A stretch of 64,000 bases of DNA from Termitomyces sp. T153. Its lineage: Eukaryota > Basidiomycota > Agaricomycetes > Agaricales > Lyophyllaceae. Shown one piece after another: positions 10,817-21,399 of this stretch (positions are counted from its first letter, which is position 1; every line of letters begins with the position of its first letter). The stretch lies in NCBI GenBank assembly GCA_018296165.2, contig JACKQL020000082.1, forward strand, positions 62,001-126,000, given 5' to 3'. Made by a program: the position numbers and the translations under genes. Below the pieces are notes generated by a model, which did no database searches, was not told where the DNA came from, and worked only from the letters and a program-made list of their open reading frames with translations.

Positions 10817-12274
10817 CTACATATACATCAAACACAATACTTTGGACTTCCCTTCCTTTTTTCCTGTACTGCTATGTAGCTTGAGGACATAGTGTGTTCC
10901 CATTCTATGGTCTGGAGGTTCCACATCTAATATCAGTTCAATTGCATGATCCCACTGCTTACACTCTAGAAGGGAATCAAATGATAACTTGGAGAATTTA
11001 TTCTCAAAATTTTGGAGGTGATTAGGAACCATGCTTCAAAAGGGCTTGAACTAGCGACTTGCTGCAAACACCTTGGCCAGATGTGGAGAAATGGTCTGAC
11101 TGGGCTGGATCTCTGCCACTATAGGAGGGGGGCAAAGAGTCATAGCATAGATCCTATCACTTATCTCAATGGGTTTTTCTGAAGACTCAGGGTCCAGAGT
11201 GCTGGCAAATTCATCTTTCTTCCAAGGTTTTACACCCAACACCTTGGACATCTTTGTAGAGGGCCTCTCTATGAGGAGAATATCAGAGGGGGAGAATCCA
11301 GGAGGTCAAGATCAGCATAAGGAAGATGCCCAGCACAACAGGCATGCATGGCAGCATGCTTGCAAACTCTTGCTCTGTGCTCCTTGCAGGCTTCTTTGGC
11401 ACAAGTCATGCAACATAAGCAGCAGCTCATCTTCACTTTGTCCTTGGTCTAGTCAATCTCAGCAATATGTCCATGTAACCAGGTGAACCCCAAGGATCAT
11501 GTCTTGCTTCCTCAAACTAATGATGGTGAAAGCTGCTCATGACTATTGTCTCAATTTCTACCTGTAGCTTCAAGGAGTTGGTTGAAGGAGTAGAAGCAAT
11601 AATGTAGCAATGGGGGAGATGGAATTCCCATGCAGGAATCTAGAAGTGTGTGTCAGGAGATGTATTCTCAGCACAGACTTTAGCCAGGGGGGGAGTTTGT
11701 ATATCTGAAGGGGGGCTTATCATTTCAGGCATAGTATCAATGGGAGCAACAGATATATTTGATTCTATGGGCAGGAGAGCCAAATGATTAGCACTAGGCA
11801 ATAGGGGCATACAATTCATCCATTGCCTTTTTAAAAAATCCTCCTCCAACTCCATGGGCACCTCCTCCAATACATTGCCCACCTCATCAGAGGGGACAGC
11901 TATAGGCATGTTAAGAGAGGGGGCTCCTGATGCATCCTGAGCTGCCAGAAGTTTCAGAAGTTGGACAAGCAGCTCTTCTTGCCCTCATGCAGACAGGTAG
12001 CAGACTTTCAGCCTTTGAAGACAGTAATGGGCAAAGTAGCCAGCCTTTCTGCCAGTCTTTCTGTAGTGTTGACACAACAGAAGAGTAGAGGATGGCTGTC
12101 AGGAGGCATCAACATCCATAGGAACTCCTTGGGGTAGGGAGTACATGGGGGCTAGTAGAGGGGCATGGAGGGGAGCAATGTGAGATGGAACAAGATGGAT
12201 TGCACCTGCTCATGGGGCTACTAGAGTATGCATGGAAGAGGAAGTTCAGAAAGAAAACCCACCATGAGTGAAGG
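10817..12274 (-). pseudogene. gag C-terminus, protease and RT N-terminus of the same minus element
   Basis: Minus strand fragments: 11640-11909 gag C-terminus (DTMPEMISPPSDIQTPP, matching 7980-8040), degraded protease between 11260 and 11560 (SLRKQDMILG can be read on the minus strand), then 11051-11251 and 10817-11032, the RT N-terminus (FSKLSFDSLLECKQWDHAIEL). The gag continues beyond a LINE insertion at 12288-13634. Confidence 0.7.
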
Positions 12275-12287
12275 AAGCATGTGGGGT
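12275..12287 (+). repeat. Target-site duplication, left copy
   Basis: AAGCATGTGGGGT, identical to 13635-13647 on the other side of the truncated LINE. Confidence 0.85.
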
Positions 12288-13634
12288 GCTCTGATGCAGA
12301 GCACACAGTCTACAAGGGCAAGGCCATGGGTTTTACTCTTGGCCTACACCTCCTGACATCAGTGGTCTGTAGCATTGATGGGCAGGTAATTGTGGGTAGC
12401 AACAGCCAAGCCACTATAAAAGCCCTATTAAACCAACATCTCCACCCAGCCCACTACCTCCTCAACCAGGTCCACACAGTGGCAGAGAACCTGCACCATA
12501 AGATTGACAGGCTCTCTTGAGCATCCCACAGGCAGGCGGCACTCCATGCAGGCCATCAATGGGTCAACAGAACCAGAGGTGTAATCAACCTGCAGGTGTA
12601 ATCAACCTGCAGGTGCACTGGTCCCCCAGCCACATCAGCTTTGGACCTAGCAAAAAGGCTAATGAACTTGCCAAGATCATGGCCCAAGGAACATCCAGCA
12701 CATCAAAGCACCTTCCAGTCTACCTGAGATCCAAGCCCCTACCAGCAAGTGTCCTGGCCACATGCCAGCACCTCCTCACTAATACCATAGTGAAGTGGAA
12801 GTGCCAATGGAGAAGATCCCCTCATTTCAAGAACATCAACAGGATTGATGAATCCTTCTCATCACAACAATACATGTGGCTAGTCAGAGACCTCAGGTGC
12901 AAGCAGTCCACTATCCTGATGCAACTCTGTACCAGCCACATTGCCCTCAACCAATACCTCTTCCACATCAAATGGTCCAAGCAGGGCAGTCTGCCCCAAC
13001 TGCCTAAGCCATATAGTGGAAACAATCCATCACTTCCTCTTTGAATGCCCACACTACCAGCAGGAACAACATGTCCATCTTAGAACCAAACTTTGTCACA
13101 AAGCTGGGTCCCTATAACACCTGCTGGCCACTGCCAATGCCCTAAAATATCTTTTCAGGTTTATACACTCAACACAATGCTTTAAGCTTCTGTCACCTTC
13201 CAACTCCACCTGACAGGGCTCCCATACCCCTGAGTTGAAGCCCCCCCCAGCCTGGTAACTCAACCCCCCACTAACATACTTAATTTAACCCAAACTCCCT
13301 CATTGATGGCACTTGGCATGAGCCCACCATGACTACTGACTTTTCTTCATTCCAGCATTGGTTGGGTATGTGGCCCAGCTGCTTGTCCCCCATTTCCCGG
13401 CTTACAGTTAGGCACTTGTTGCCTTTCAAAACCCCGTCACACCCCACCAGCATTCTTTTAGGTTCCTACCAGGAGAGCATAGCCTAAAATGGCACTAGGA
13501 TGTGCCAGCTCACTCATTCTCTGCATACACAGGGGGGTGTTGCATTTCATGGCTCTTGTACAAGTAGCTACTTCTGATGTACCATGTAACATAGGCACAT
13601 AGTACTTCAGACACATAAATGGATTAAAAAAAAA
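12288..13634 (+). mobile_element. 5'-truncated Tad-like LINE with poly-A tail, inserted in gag
   Basis: The insertion begins inside the RNase H domain (AEHTVYKGKAMGFTLGLHLL, then VIVGSNSQATIKALLNQ) and continues with VHWSPSHISFGPSKKANELA and the C-terminal region (LCTSHIALNQYLFHI). It ends in a run of A at 13625-13636. The sequence AAGCATGTGGGGT stands immediately before (12275-12287) and after (13635-13647), a 13-bp target duplication with a little poly-A ambiguity. It belongs to the same LINE family as the full-length copy at 31730-38126; the 3' UTRs share CTCACTCATTCTCT and nearby bases. Confidence 0.9.
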
Positions 13635-13647
13635 AAGCATGTGGGGT
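13635..13647 (+). repeat. Target-site duplication, right copy
   Basis: AAGCATGTGGGGT directly after the poly-A tail; the first two A could belong to the tail. Confidence 0.85.
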
Positions 13648-14543
13648 AGCCATGGGATGCAGGTCTATTACATCTCATGCTGCAGCTCTATCAGGTGCCA
13701 CTGCTCACATGCCATCTTGTACTATGCATCAACACACTCATCATCTGAGTGCTCCTCAGTCATACTGTTGATACAATCTATGAGAGGGGTGGAGTCCATT
13801 GTGGAAGGTTAGGCAAAGCTGCAGACTATTTGAATATCCAGCCTGTTTAACTAAGGCAAGAAACAAGTTGATGTACTTGTCTAGTGACTGCTTCCCTTGA
13901 CCATACTTGTTTTTGTCTCAAAGAGAAAGAGCTGTTGTCTTAGTGGAGTCAAGGGGAAAGAACTCAGCTCAGAACTCCTTCTAAAACTCTGTTCCAGTGA
14001 AAAAACTCTCAACTCCCTTGAGTATCAAAAGATATGCAATGCATAGGTTTAGGCTCAGCCTGCCTTCATGGAAGAGAGGAGCCAGGCAATTTTCAGAGCA
14101 CTGGAGGCATAAGCTTGACTGCTCAATTGGATATAGGTGATGCAGGATTGGAGGTAACATTCCTCAACTTTACAGTTCTCATCAAATATATCAGGTAGTG
14201 CAGGGCAAGAACATTTGGAGCAGGGTGTTGAAAACTATAAGCTAGGTGTGGAAGAGAACCTTCCTACCATGGCTAGGGTTTCAGAGGGAAGAGTTGGAGC
14301 AAGAAGGAGATGTTCCAGGAGTGCTTGGAGGGAGAGGGACACCACTTCAGTGGTTTGACATAGTCTGGTGAGTTTGGTAGTGTGGGAGGTAAAGGAAGCT
14401 TAGATAAGTTGAACCTTTGTCTCTAGGGACAACAAACAACTCCATGCATTGTCCTGTGAGCTTGAAGAATCAGGAAGAGGTGCTGGAGGGATTGTTTTAG
14501 TTATAGAAGAAGCACAGGAAATAGTAGGATGCTGGTGGAGGAG
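13648..14543 (-). pseudogene. gag of gypsy family A, upstream part, split by the LINE
   Basis: No long open frame, but the minus strand around 13840-13970 reads FPLDSTKTTALSL and YGQGKQSLDKYINLFLALV followed by SLQLCLTFHNGLHP. This matches the better preserved gag at 41160-41340 (FFPLYSTKTAALMLC, YGQGKHSLDEYIDLFQALV, LQLCLTFQDGLHP). With 11640-12274 it forms one gag interrupted by the LINE. The N-terminal part to 14543 is too decayed to read. Confidence 0.65.
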
Positions 14544-15050
14544 TGTCAGGTTCCACCGACTATGAGGGCTCAGCTTAACTGGGCAAGTCCTTACTACATG
14601 GATGTGATGTTCTGCACTTATAACTTAGTGCTCTGGAGATGGTGCATGCTTCAGATACTTGTGAGGGAAAGCTAAGAGAAGCAGTCTGAGCAAGTCTGGG
14701 GTAGTCTGGAAAAGTCTAAGACTAAGTATATTGAATGTTGGGCTTGGGCAGGTGTCAGGTACAAGTCCATAAGTGAGTGTATGAGCTGCAGGGTAAGTGG
14801 AGGCTTTGTGAGTGATGGGAGTGGAGCCAGAGTTCAATGGAGGATCAATCAAGAATGATGGGTTCTGGGGCCAAGCATAGGGTGAGGTCCAGAGTTATTA
14901 TAAGAATGTTGGAAAGGGCATAGTGGGTGTGTGGAGTTTGTAATGACATTAGAGTTAGAAGAAGTGGAGGGCATCCCTGTTACCAGAGGCAAAACCCAGC
15001 AAGAAGGTTCAAGACAAGGGTTCACTGGCAGAGCTGCTAGGCCCTCAGGT
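14544..15050. repeat. LTR family C, copy 2 (end uncertain)
   Basis: Starts TGTCAGGTTCCACCGACT at 14544 and follows copy 1 through ACTGGGCAAGTCC and CTGCACTTATAAC. The far end is not defined: after about 15050 the sequence no longer matches the other copies. Confidence 0.5.
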
Positions 15051-15430
15051 GTGCTCTTCTGAGTTGGGGGCCCCAGTGGAACAGTCTGTAAAAACATCCT
15101 GGTCAGTCTCCAAGGTGCTCCTGCATTGTCAGGCAGAGATTTCAGAATTTTCTGGCAACCCATGAGGAGGTCTGGAGGATTGGAGGACTGGGATGAGAAG
15201 CAGAGGGAGTGATATGGGGTATCAAGGGACCAAGACATGGCATGGAGGGATCAGGAAATTGCCCTGCAGATGGCCATGGAGCAATTGCTGGAGGTACAGG
15301 GGCTGCAGGAGCAACTGGACCAGAGGGAGGTGTGGGCAGGGCAGGAGGCAGGAGCAGGGCAGGGTGCTCTGGAGGCTGGAGTGTCCCCCACAGTGTTGGA
15401 GGCTGCACAGAGATTGTAATGAGAGGTAGG
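15050..15430 (-). other. Proline/alanine-rich frame of unknown origin within the mosaic
   Basis: The minus strand has a long frame (15142-15561) whose central part is rich in P and A (VAPAAPVPPAIAPWP); all other frames in this GC-richer patch are also open, so the length is weak evidence. It could be a gag linker. It sits between an LTR and an integrase fragment that starts near 15415 on the other strand. I do not recognise it. Confidence 0.3.
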
Positions 15431-16215
15431 ATGACTGGGATGAGCTTCTGCCAAACACAGAGTTCTAGTACAACAACCACATCCACTCTTTTGCACAGAT
15501 CACTCCATTCTTCTTGGACACTACCAGGCACCCCCACATAGGATTTGAACCTTGGGTGCACCCCTTTGAAAATAACTCTATCAATGAGTTTGTGGACAGA
15601 ATAAAGAGGGCACAGGAGGAGGCAAAAGCTGCATTGGTGAAGGCTGAGGATGGCATGACATGGTACTATAATTGCTGTTGGATGCTAGCTCCTGCTTACA
15701 AGCCAGGAGACTGCATGTACTTGAATAGCTTGGACATTAAGACAACAAGGCCATTGTGGAAGCTGTTACATTATCATCTTGGCCCCTTCATAGTGGAGAA
15801 GAAGGTAGGGCCTTTAGCATACCAACTTAAGCTCTCAGCAGGCCTATACCAATTGCACTCAGTTTTCAATGTTGTCAAGCTGTTCCCAGCTTCAGAGGAT
15901 CTAATTCCTGGCTGTCACCCTAAGACACCCCCACTACCAGCTCTGGTCAACAATAAGGAGGAGTATGAAGTGGAGGAAATTTTGGATAGCAGGATATTCT
16001 AGGGAAGTTGTAGTTCAAGGTGAAATGGAAGGGATATGGAATCAGAAATATTTCTTGGAAACCATAGGCCAATATACATGCACCAGTCCTGGTCCAGGAT
16101 TTCTACCACAGGCATTCCAATGCCCCAAAAGCCATCCAGGACATCTACCCTGTTTCAGCAGCTGACTAGGCAATTCACAATTTGTTCTATCCAGTACATT
16201 AAGACACCACATGCT
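15415..16215 (+). pseudogene. Integrase C-terminus (GPY/F) and chromodomain, gypsy family A
   Basis: Plus strand frame 15514-16002 reads FVDRIKRAQEEAKAALVKA, LLHYHLGPFIVEKKVGPLAY and LYQLHSVFNVVKLFPASED, the GPY/F domain and its following strand, then YEVEEILDSRIF, the start of a chromodomain. After a frame change the chromodomain continues (FKVKWKGYGI, then W) to about 16200. Upstream, 15415-15513 reads DDWDELLPNTEF and YNNHIHS after a stop. This is the mirror copy of 9627-10320. A polypurine tract and LTR follow. Confidence 0.8.
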
Positions 16216-16231
16216 AAAGAGGGGGAAGTGA
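16216..16231 (+). other. Polypurine tract (plus-strand primer site)
   Basis: AAAGAGGGGGAAGTGA lies immediately before the LTR start TGTCAGGGG at 16232, the normal place for the second-strand primer of an LTR element. Confidence 0.65.
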
Positions 16232-16678
16232 TGTCAGGGGCCCACTGTGGCCATACCTCTGGATTGTTTCTTTTATTCACAGACAACCACTCTTTGTAAG
16301 CCTTCCATCTTTAGGCCACACATACCTTCAACCAAGGGCTATCCTTTGGTCATATTTGTACACAGTCACATACCAGGAGTCTGGAAATGAAGGCCATTTA
16401 CAATGGATTAAGCTTGGAGGCCTTGCAGGCAAGAGGGGGAGCTGAGGAGGCCCACAGGGGATGTGTTGGGGTTTGCCAGGAGATTGTTGGGGGTTGCTGA
16501 GGAAGCATTGGAGTTAGCTGGGACAGGCACCATGGGTCAACAAAGGTTGGGGTGAGTTGGGGGAAGTATTGGAGGAGGCTCTGGGGTGGCAGGGTGTCCT
16601 GGCAGAAGGTCCAGGGACATGGGAGTGGGTCATGACAGTTATGTGACTGAACCACAGCCCCTAGAAGTCACCCTTACA
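16232..16678 (+). repeat. LTR family A, 3' LTR, containing a piece of family C
   Basis: Begins TGTCAGGGGCCCACTG and ends CACCCTTACA. The first 170 bases follow other family A copies (CTGGATTGTTTCTTTTATTC). From about 16405 to 16636 it switches to family C sequence ending GGGTCATGACAG, as at 17567-17579, then returns to family A. Confidence 0.7.
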
Positions 16679-16980
16679 GCTCCCTACACATTCTCCCTGT
16701 GTAGGCTGCAAATCATGCCTACTGCAATTCAATAATCTCAGTGAGACAGAGGTCATTTGCCACCTCCTAGCAAACTGCATCTCCCCTGCATGGGTGAATG
16801 ATGTGTATACCTTCAGTATACACTTCCTGGATCATCACTGGTCAGGAAGTGTGTTGCATGCTGACCTGTTCATGTGAGTCCACTATGAACATCATTGTTG
16901 ACTCTGGTCAATAGGCAAACCTCCCATCTTAGCCAAATATGCTGGGTGGTATGCATCCACCACTGACAACAGAAAGCACT
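16679..16980. other. Unassigned transposon-like DNA
   Basis: No frame longer than about 60 codons. One plus-strand frame reads CVGCKSCLLQFNNL and later VNDVYTFSIHFLDHHW, which looks like decayed coding sequence, but I do not recognise the family. CpG is almost absent. Confidence 0.3.
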
Positions 16981-17578
16981 TGTTAGGTTCCACTAACCAT
17001 GGGGGCTCAGCTTAACTGAGCAAATCCTGACTAGGCAGACACAACATCCTGCACTTATAACCTAGTGCTCAGGGAAGGTCTTGACATCAGATACTTGTGA
17101 GGTGGAACAGAGACAAAATCAGAAATGAAATATAACAAACACAGATGTCAGTAGGTAATATCAAGACTGCCATAGCAGATATTACTCTACAATTTAAGTA
17201 CTAACTAAGGGAACCACTCCATGGATTGTGGGTCTGGTGGTGGGGCTTGTCAGAGCTGCATGGGGCCAGGGGTCAATTCTGATTAGTTGGTGGGCCACAG
17301 TGACACATTGGTGTGGGCCTGTGATGTAAGGCAGGGCTCAGGGAAGTGTTGGGGAAACCTGGGAGCCTGATGGGGAGTGAGAAAGTGACAGGACCCACAA
17401 AGGAGTCATTGAGGTGTCTGGGGAAGCATCAGAGTCGTCTGAGGAAGTGGCAGAGTTTGCTGGGCCATGTGCCAGGAGTGGGAAAAGGCTGTGGTAGGTA
17501 GAAGGAAGCATTTGTTGTATTCTGAGAACGTGGGGTTCATTTGGGAGAGGTTTCAAGGTCTGGGGATGGGTCATGACA
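16981..17578. repeat. LTR family C, copy 3
   Basis: Ends TGTTAGGTTCCACTAACC (16981) and GGGTCATGACA (17578), forming inverted TGTYA/TGACA ends. The six bases just outside are also inverted (AAGCAC before, GTGCTT after), so no direct target duplication is seen. Confidence 0.6.
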
Positions 17579-18190
17579 GTGCTTCCAAGTGCTCCTTCAG
17601 ATATATGAGAGCTGTGGTCAATTCTCACTGTGTGTGGCTGAATGGCTGTGCTATGGGGAGTCAGCCATCTTCACTCACCTTCCTGCAATGTCCTGTGGAG
17701 GTGGTGGACACCACCTTATTAGGAGCAGAGGAGTCACTTTTCATGGCTCCTCTGCTGAGTGCTGCTCCAACTGAGGTGGGGCCCTCTTCAGCAGTGGTAT
17801 AGGCTACTTCCAGCCCATCTGCAACATCTGTTGTGTCCTTGCAGGATGCAACCACTGAGAAGTCCACAGAATTGGACTATGCCAATGAGCCATTGGCTCT
17901 CATCAATGCCAGTCCAGAGATAACAACACCTATTGTCCCTGGCCCTTTGGATGCAGCTGTAGTGACTAACATTGTTACCCCCATTGCACCCAAAGCTAGA
18001 AATAGCAGCTCAATTGAAACAACTAACATTGTATCAGAGCACTGAGCTGACATTGTGAACAATGAGGAAGTATTTTCCTTGCAGATGGATGAACAAGCAG
18101 GTTGAACTACTATTTGTAGTTCATATTTAGAGGATTCACATGCAGGCAAGCTGAGTGCCCATCGATGCCTTCTGGCACACATTCAGGCAA
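17579..18190 (+). pseudogene. Decayed unknown coding sequence
   Basis: One plus-strand frame stays coherent across this stretch with stops only at about 17800, 18043 and a few later positions. It includes LINASPEITTPIVPGPLDA and IVTPIAPKARNSSSIETT, acidic and Ser/Thr/Pro rich like a disordered protein. CpG is depleted. It could be part of a gag or of a captured host gene; no family is recognisable. 18190-18578 holds nothing I can assign. Confidence 0.35.
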
Positions 18191-18578
18191 TGCACTGGAT
18201 TATGATTATGCCCATGCTTTTGTGTAATTTTACTTCATACTCTATAGACAGAATCATGACTGGTTTTGACTTATGGAGTATGAATCATAATCTGCATGAC
18301 CTATAACAGAAACATTACAGACAATGAGGAAGTGATTGAGATTCAATATCAAATAGTGATGAGGAGGGTGCTCCCTCAGGAGCAGTGCAAGAAAAGAAGA
18401 TATGGTCATCAAGAAGACAAGAAGAAGGGTTACAATGAGGCCAATTAAGGAATGAGGAGAAAGCAGGAAAATATGGAGTGAAATATAGTATGTTTTGAGC
18501 CACCCCACCCAACACAGCCCTTCATTGTCCTCTTGACCTTGAATAAGCAGAGCCTGCTGCATTGAGCTGATGTGAAAG

Positions 18579-19217
18579 TCAAGGGTCTGAGACCAGGTTA
18601 AACATGTGTGCTTGGCTCACAGCTATATCCATCCGTTGGGCTTGGATGGACCTTACCTCTCCACAGAGCTCCCTCAACTCACAAGCTAAAGAGCTCACTG
18701 TACTACTGATCTGGTCAGCACCCTTTGACACTAGATCACCAAGCAACATCTTGCGAAGTGGGTTGTTGTTGTAATCCCACAAGAGTCATGGTGCTGAGAT
18801 GAACTCTGGAAATGCCCGCGGAAAAGACTCCTCACTCTGCAGAATCATAAGAGTGTCTACCCAAGATGCTATCAAGAAGATGATGAGATCTGTGTAATCC
18901 GGCTGCCAATGAAGGCCTTCTTCGAAGTCTTCATCTTCAGCCACTGTACCAACCTCTTGTGTAATTGGTCATAGTCCCTGGCTACAGTGACAACCAACTC
19001 AAAAGGCTTTTCAATAGGGATCTCTTTGAGTGGTTCAACCATGAGCAGCATGCTTTGATACACGAGTGGGTACAGTGAACGAGCCCCGTGCCATGAAAGA
19101 ATCGGCATCTGAGGGTAGAAGGAATGTGATCTGGGGCCCGCCATAGGATGCAAATATTGACGCAATTTTGTAGCCTTGCTTCTCTATGTGCTTGCAGATG
19201 AGGGGAAGATGCTCCAA
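18579..19217 (-). pseudogene. Unknown host gene, probably frameshifted
   Basis: Three minus-strand frames succeed each other without good introns between them. First, 19035-19217 (ICKHIEKQGYKIASIFAS, then GGPQITFLLPSDADSFMARG). Second, the middle of 18872-19165 (SMLLMVEPLKEIPIEKPF, then ELVVTVARDYDQLHKR). Third, a frame from about 18980 reading FEEGLHWQPDYTDLIIFL, then WDYNNNPLRKMLLGDLVS down to a stop at 18579, with one TGA that may once have been CGA. The shifts look like single-base indels, so I read this as a pseudogene. The boundary between CpG-bearing host DNA and CpG-poor DNA falls near 18780, inside it. The family is not recognised. A frame at 19228-19440 (VIVDESTEVHMPISGG) may be an upstream exon. 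Confidence 0.45.
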
Positions 19218-19554
19218 CAGGATGTCATCATGTCTGATGATGCCTGGGTTTTCGAACTTGTCCCGGACTGGTCACATGGATGGTCACGAGGTGTCGTAGT
19301 GCGAGCAAGGGTTGTCCCACTTTCAGGTATCCCTTGTAACCCAACGCGGACTCACCTGAGCTGGGTCGTGTTGTCAACCCGCCACTGATTGGCATGTGAA
19401 CTTCCGTCGATTCGTCCACAATGACTTTGACGCCTCTCAAGGCAAGAGTCTGAGCTAATCACCGATACGGTAAACAGGCACTTGCCTCGTGTTCTCCGTT
19501 TGTTCTCCTTCACCATCACTCTCTCCGCCCAGCTTTTCTGAAAATCTTATTGCC

Positions 19555-20381
19555 ATGAACAAGAATGGTTATGGACCACAAATGCAGCCGCCAAAGTGAG
19601 TTCCTCATACTTCTGCGTGATGTGCACACGATCTCTAATGTTTGGATCCGATCGATAACCAGGTATCTGAACGATTTCAGCAAAGCCCTTGCTACTGAAG
19701 TTAGAATTCTTCTAGCAGAGGTAGGAAAGCTTCGTGACGAGCGTCGCGCGCTTCAGTAGTGAGTCGATAGTATGAGCCTCGTCATTCATGTCAAAATAGC
19801 CCAAACGGATATTCTCAGCGAGATCGCGGAGCTGATGCAAATGAAATCGAAGCACGGTGCAGGAGGGGAGTTTGCACCAGACTGGCGACCAAGTGTGAGT
19901 TGTATCTTGCAATGTCTATGAGATTTTCATTTTTCTTCTACAGGCACCGACGCTAGAAGCACCGCCGCCTCCACCTGCAATTGAAGGACCTCCTCCAGCT
20001 CCAACTCCGGCTCCGCCCGGCTGGCGTGTTGTCCACAAGCGTCCGGAGCGCAAGCCTCGTATGATCAAAGCTCCGCCGCCGGTGCCTGCTCCTGCGCCTG
20101 TCCCTGCCCCGCCGCCTCCGAAACCAGAGATGCCCGCTTGGGCACAGTGGAGACGTGGGTTTACTTCCATTCTTTGAAGCATCATATAGATGCTAATAAT
20201 TCTGGTTAGCGAACCCTCTGCTCGCCCCTACACCAATTCCTGCTGCATTGGGCCTGTCTCCGGCGCCGCCGGTTCGTGCAGGTCTGTTCGGTACGTCGAT
20301 TTCAATGCGGACATCGGTGCCTTTCGGTCCTTATGTCACGGATATCTGTTTCCAGGGCCATCTACCCCTCCGCCCAAGTAG
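19555..20381 (+). CDS. Intact six-exon gene for a coiled-coil, Pro/Ala-rich protein of unknown function
   Basis: I assign exons 19555-19595, 19663-19758, 19819-19894, 19944-20154, 20210-20290 and 20356-20381; introns are 49-67 nt, all GT-AG, and the fourth has a clear CTAAT branch site. The phase closes to 177 codons (176 residues). The start MNKNGYGPQMQPPK is followed by a helical, heptad-like region (LATEVRILLAEVGKLRDERR and EIAELMQMKSKHG, residues about 20-60), then a conserved-looking FAPDWRPS, and a tail of about 100 residues rich in Pro and Ala with a basic patch (VVHKRPERKPRMIK) and an AWAQW motif. It is rich in CpG and lies in the host island. No catalytic motif is present; a scaffold or adaptor role would be a guess. 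The overlapping longer frame to 20862 is not part of it because a good intron (20291-20355) leads to an earlier stop. Confidence 0.75.
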
Positions 20382-21399
20382 CTCTGGTCCGACAGGATCC
20401 GGAAAGCTTTTCATCTTCTCAGAAAATCAGACTTCTACTTTCCTCCTATCACTTGTACTTTTTCCACCTGTAAATTGGAAGAAGTCTCGTAGTATGACTT
20501 CACAAGAGTATTTATCTCTTCCCTCTCTTTATCATATCGGGCTTGCCGCACTTCTATCTTGTTTTAGATGGAAAACCAGACTACACTGTAAACAATTTCC
20601 TTCTCCACTTATTCCCTTTTTCTTCTTGAATATCTGGTCTTCCGAAGATGTTCTATCTATTCCGGACGAAGGGAGACACCCAGTTGCCTCGTGCTACTTT
20701 GGTATACGGCAAAAACACCACTCACTCCTTTCGAAACAACCTCCTGAGCTTTGCTTCTACAAACTGTTTGTTATCCTTGCGCAGACTTCCGAAATAACAT
20801 ACCCCCGATCCATCGACGGCCATGTCGTATGCGTTGTTCAGACCACCGGTGGCGATTCGTGAGTTCATCTGCCACATCCCATCGGAGAAGGCCGATCACA
20901 CTTGCCCGCAGCTTTTAGGTTACATCCCGCCAATCTGATCAAGCTCATCGGCCTTGAGTTTCAGCACGATGACAGTTGGAATAGGCTTAGCTTGAGCGAG
21001 ATAACTCCGATTTCGCATCCTTTCCATTCTTGTGATCACAGCGTTTTCTTGTCGTGCATTGAAACAGGCTATCGTGTCACAGGTGAAGGAGTTCCGTATC
21101 ATTTAATCCACGTAAGTAAGTCCCGTGAAGTTGTTTATCGGAAATCAAAGATGCATGGACATTGAACAGGGGTCAGCAATGGTGTGAGCAACGTCCTCCG
21201 CCTCTGTACCCTTCGTTCAGCGGACTTGCCGCTCATCATCGGCGACTTTACTTTGCATGGGAAGCGAGATCTTTATGGTCTATTATTGTAATTGCCGCGC
21301 GAAAGAGAGCTGTCTATGCTTTTTCCCATAAGAGCGTGACTTGATGAACCCATAACGCACCTTACGCAATCGTGTCCGGCGAAGCGTAAACTTCTAAGA
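20382..21399. other. CpG-bearing host DNA without a resolved gene
   Basis: Several short frames with coding-like composition occur on both strands, for example minus 20920-21102 (LAQAKPIPTVIVLKLKADEL, stop at 20920) and plus 20902-21165. I could not build a consistent exon chain or recognise a family. It may hold the end of a host gene. Confidence 0.35.

Noticed and set aside
15209..15541. Five overlapping open frames of 60-140 codons on both strands
   Set aside because: Low complexity and absence of A/T-rich stops explain the open frames; only the integrase frame starting near 15415 has recognisable motifs.
16975..17584. DNA transposon with inverted ends AAGCACTTGTTAGG / CCATGACAGTGCTT
   Set aside because: Other copies of the same repeat (5871, 14544, 55534) lack the outer AAGCAC, so the six-base extension is probably chance; an LTR with TG...CA ends is preferred.
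20248..20862. 204-codon plus-strand open frame
   Set aside because: Its first part is exon 3 of the Pro/Ala-rich gene read through the intron 20291-20355; the remainder has no motif and the spliced form ends at 20381.
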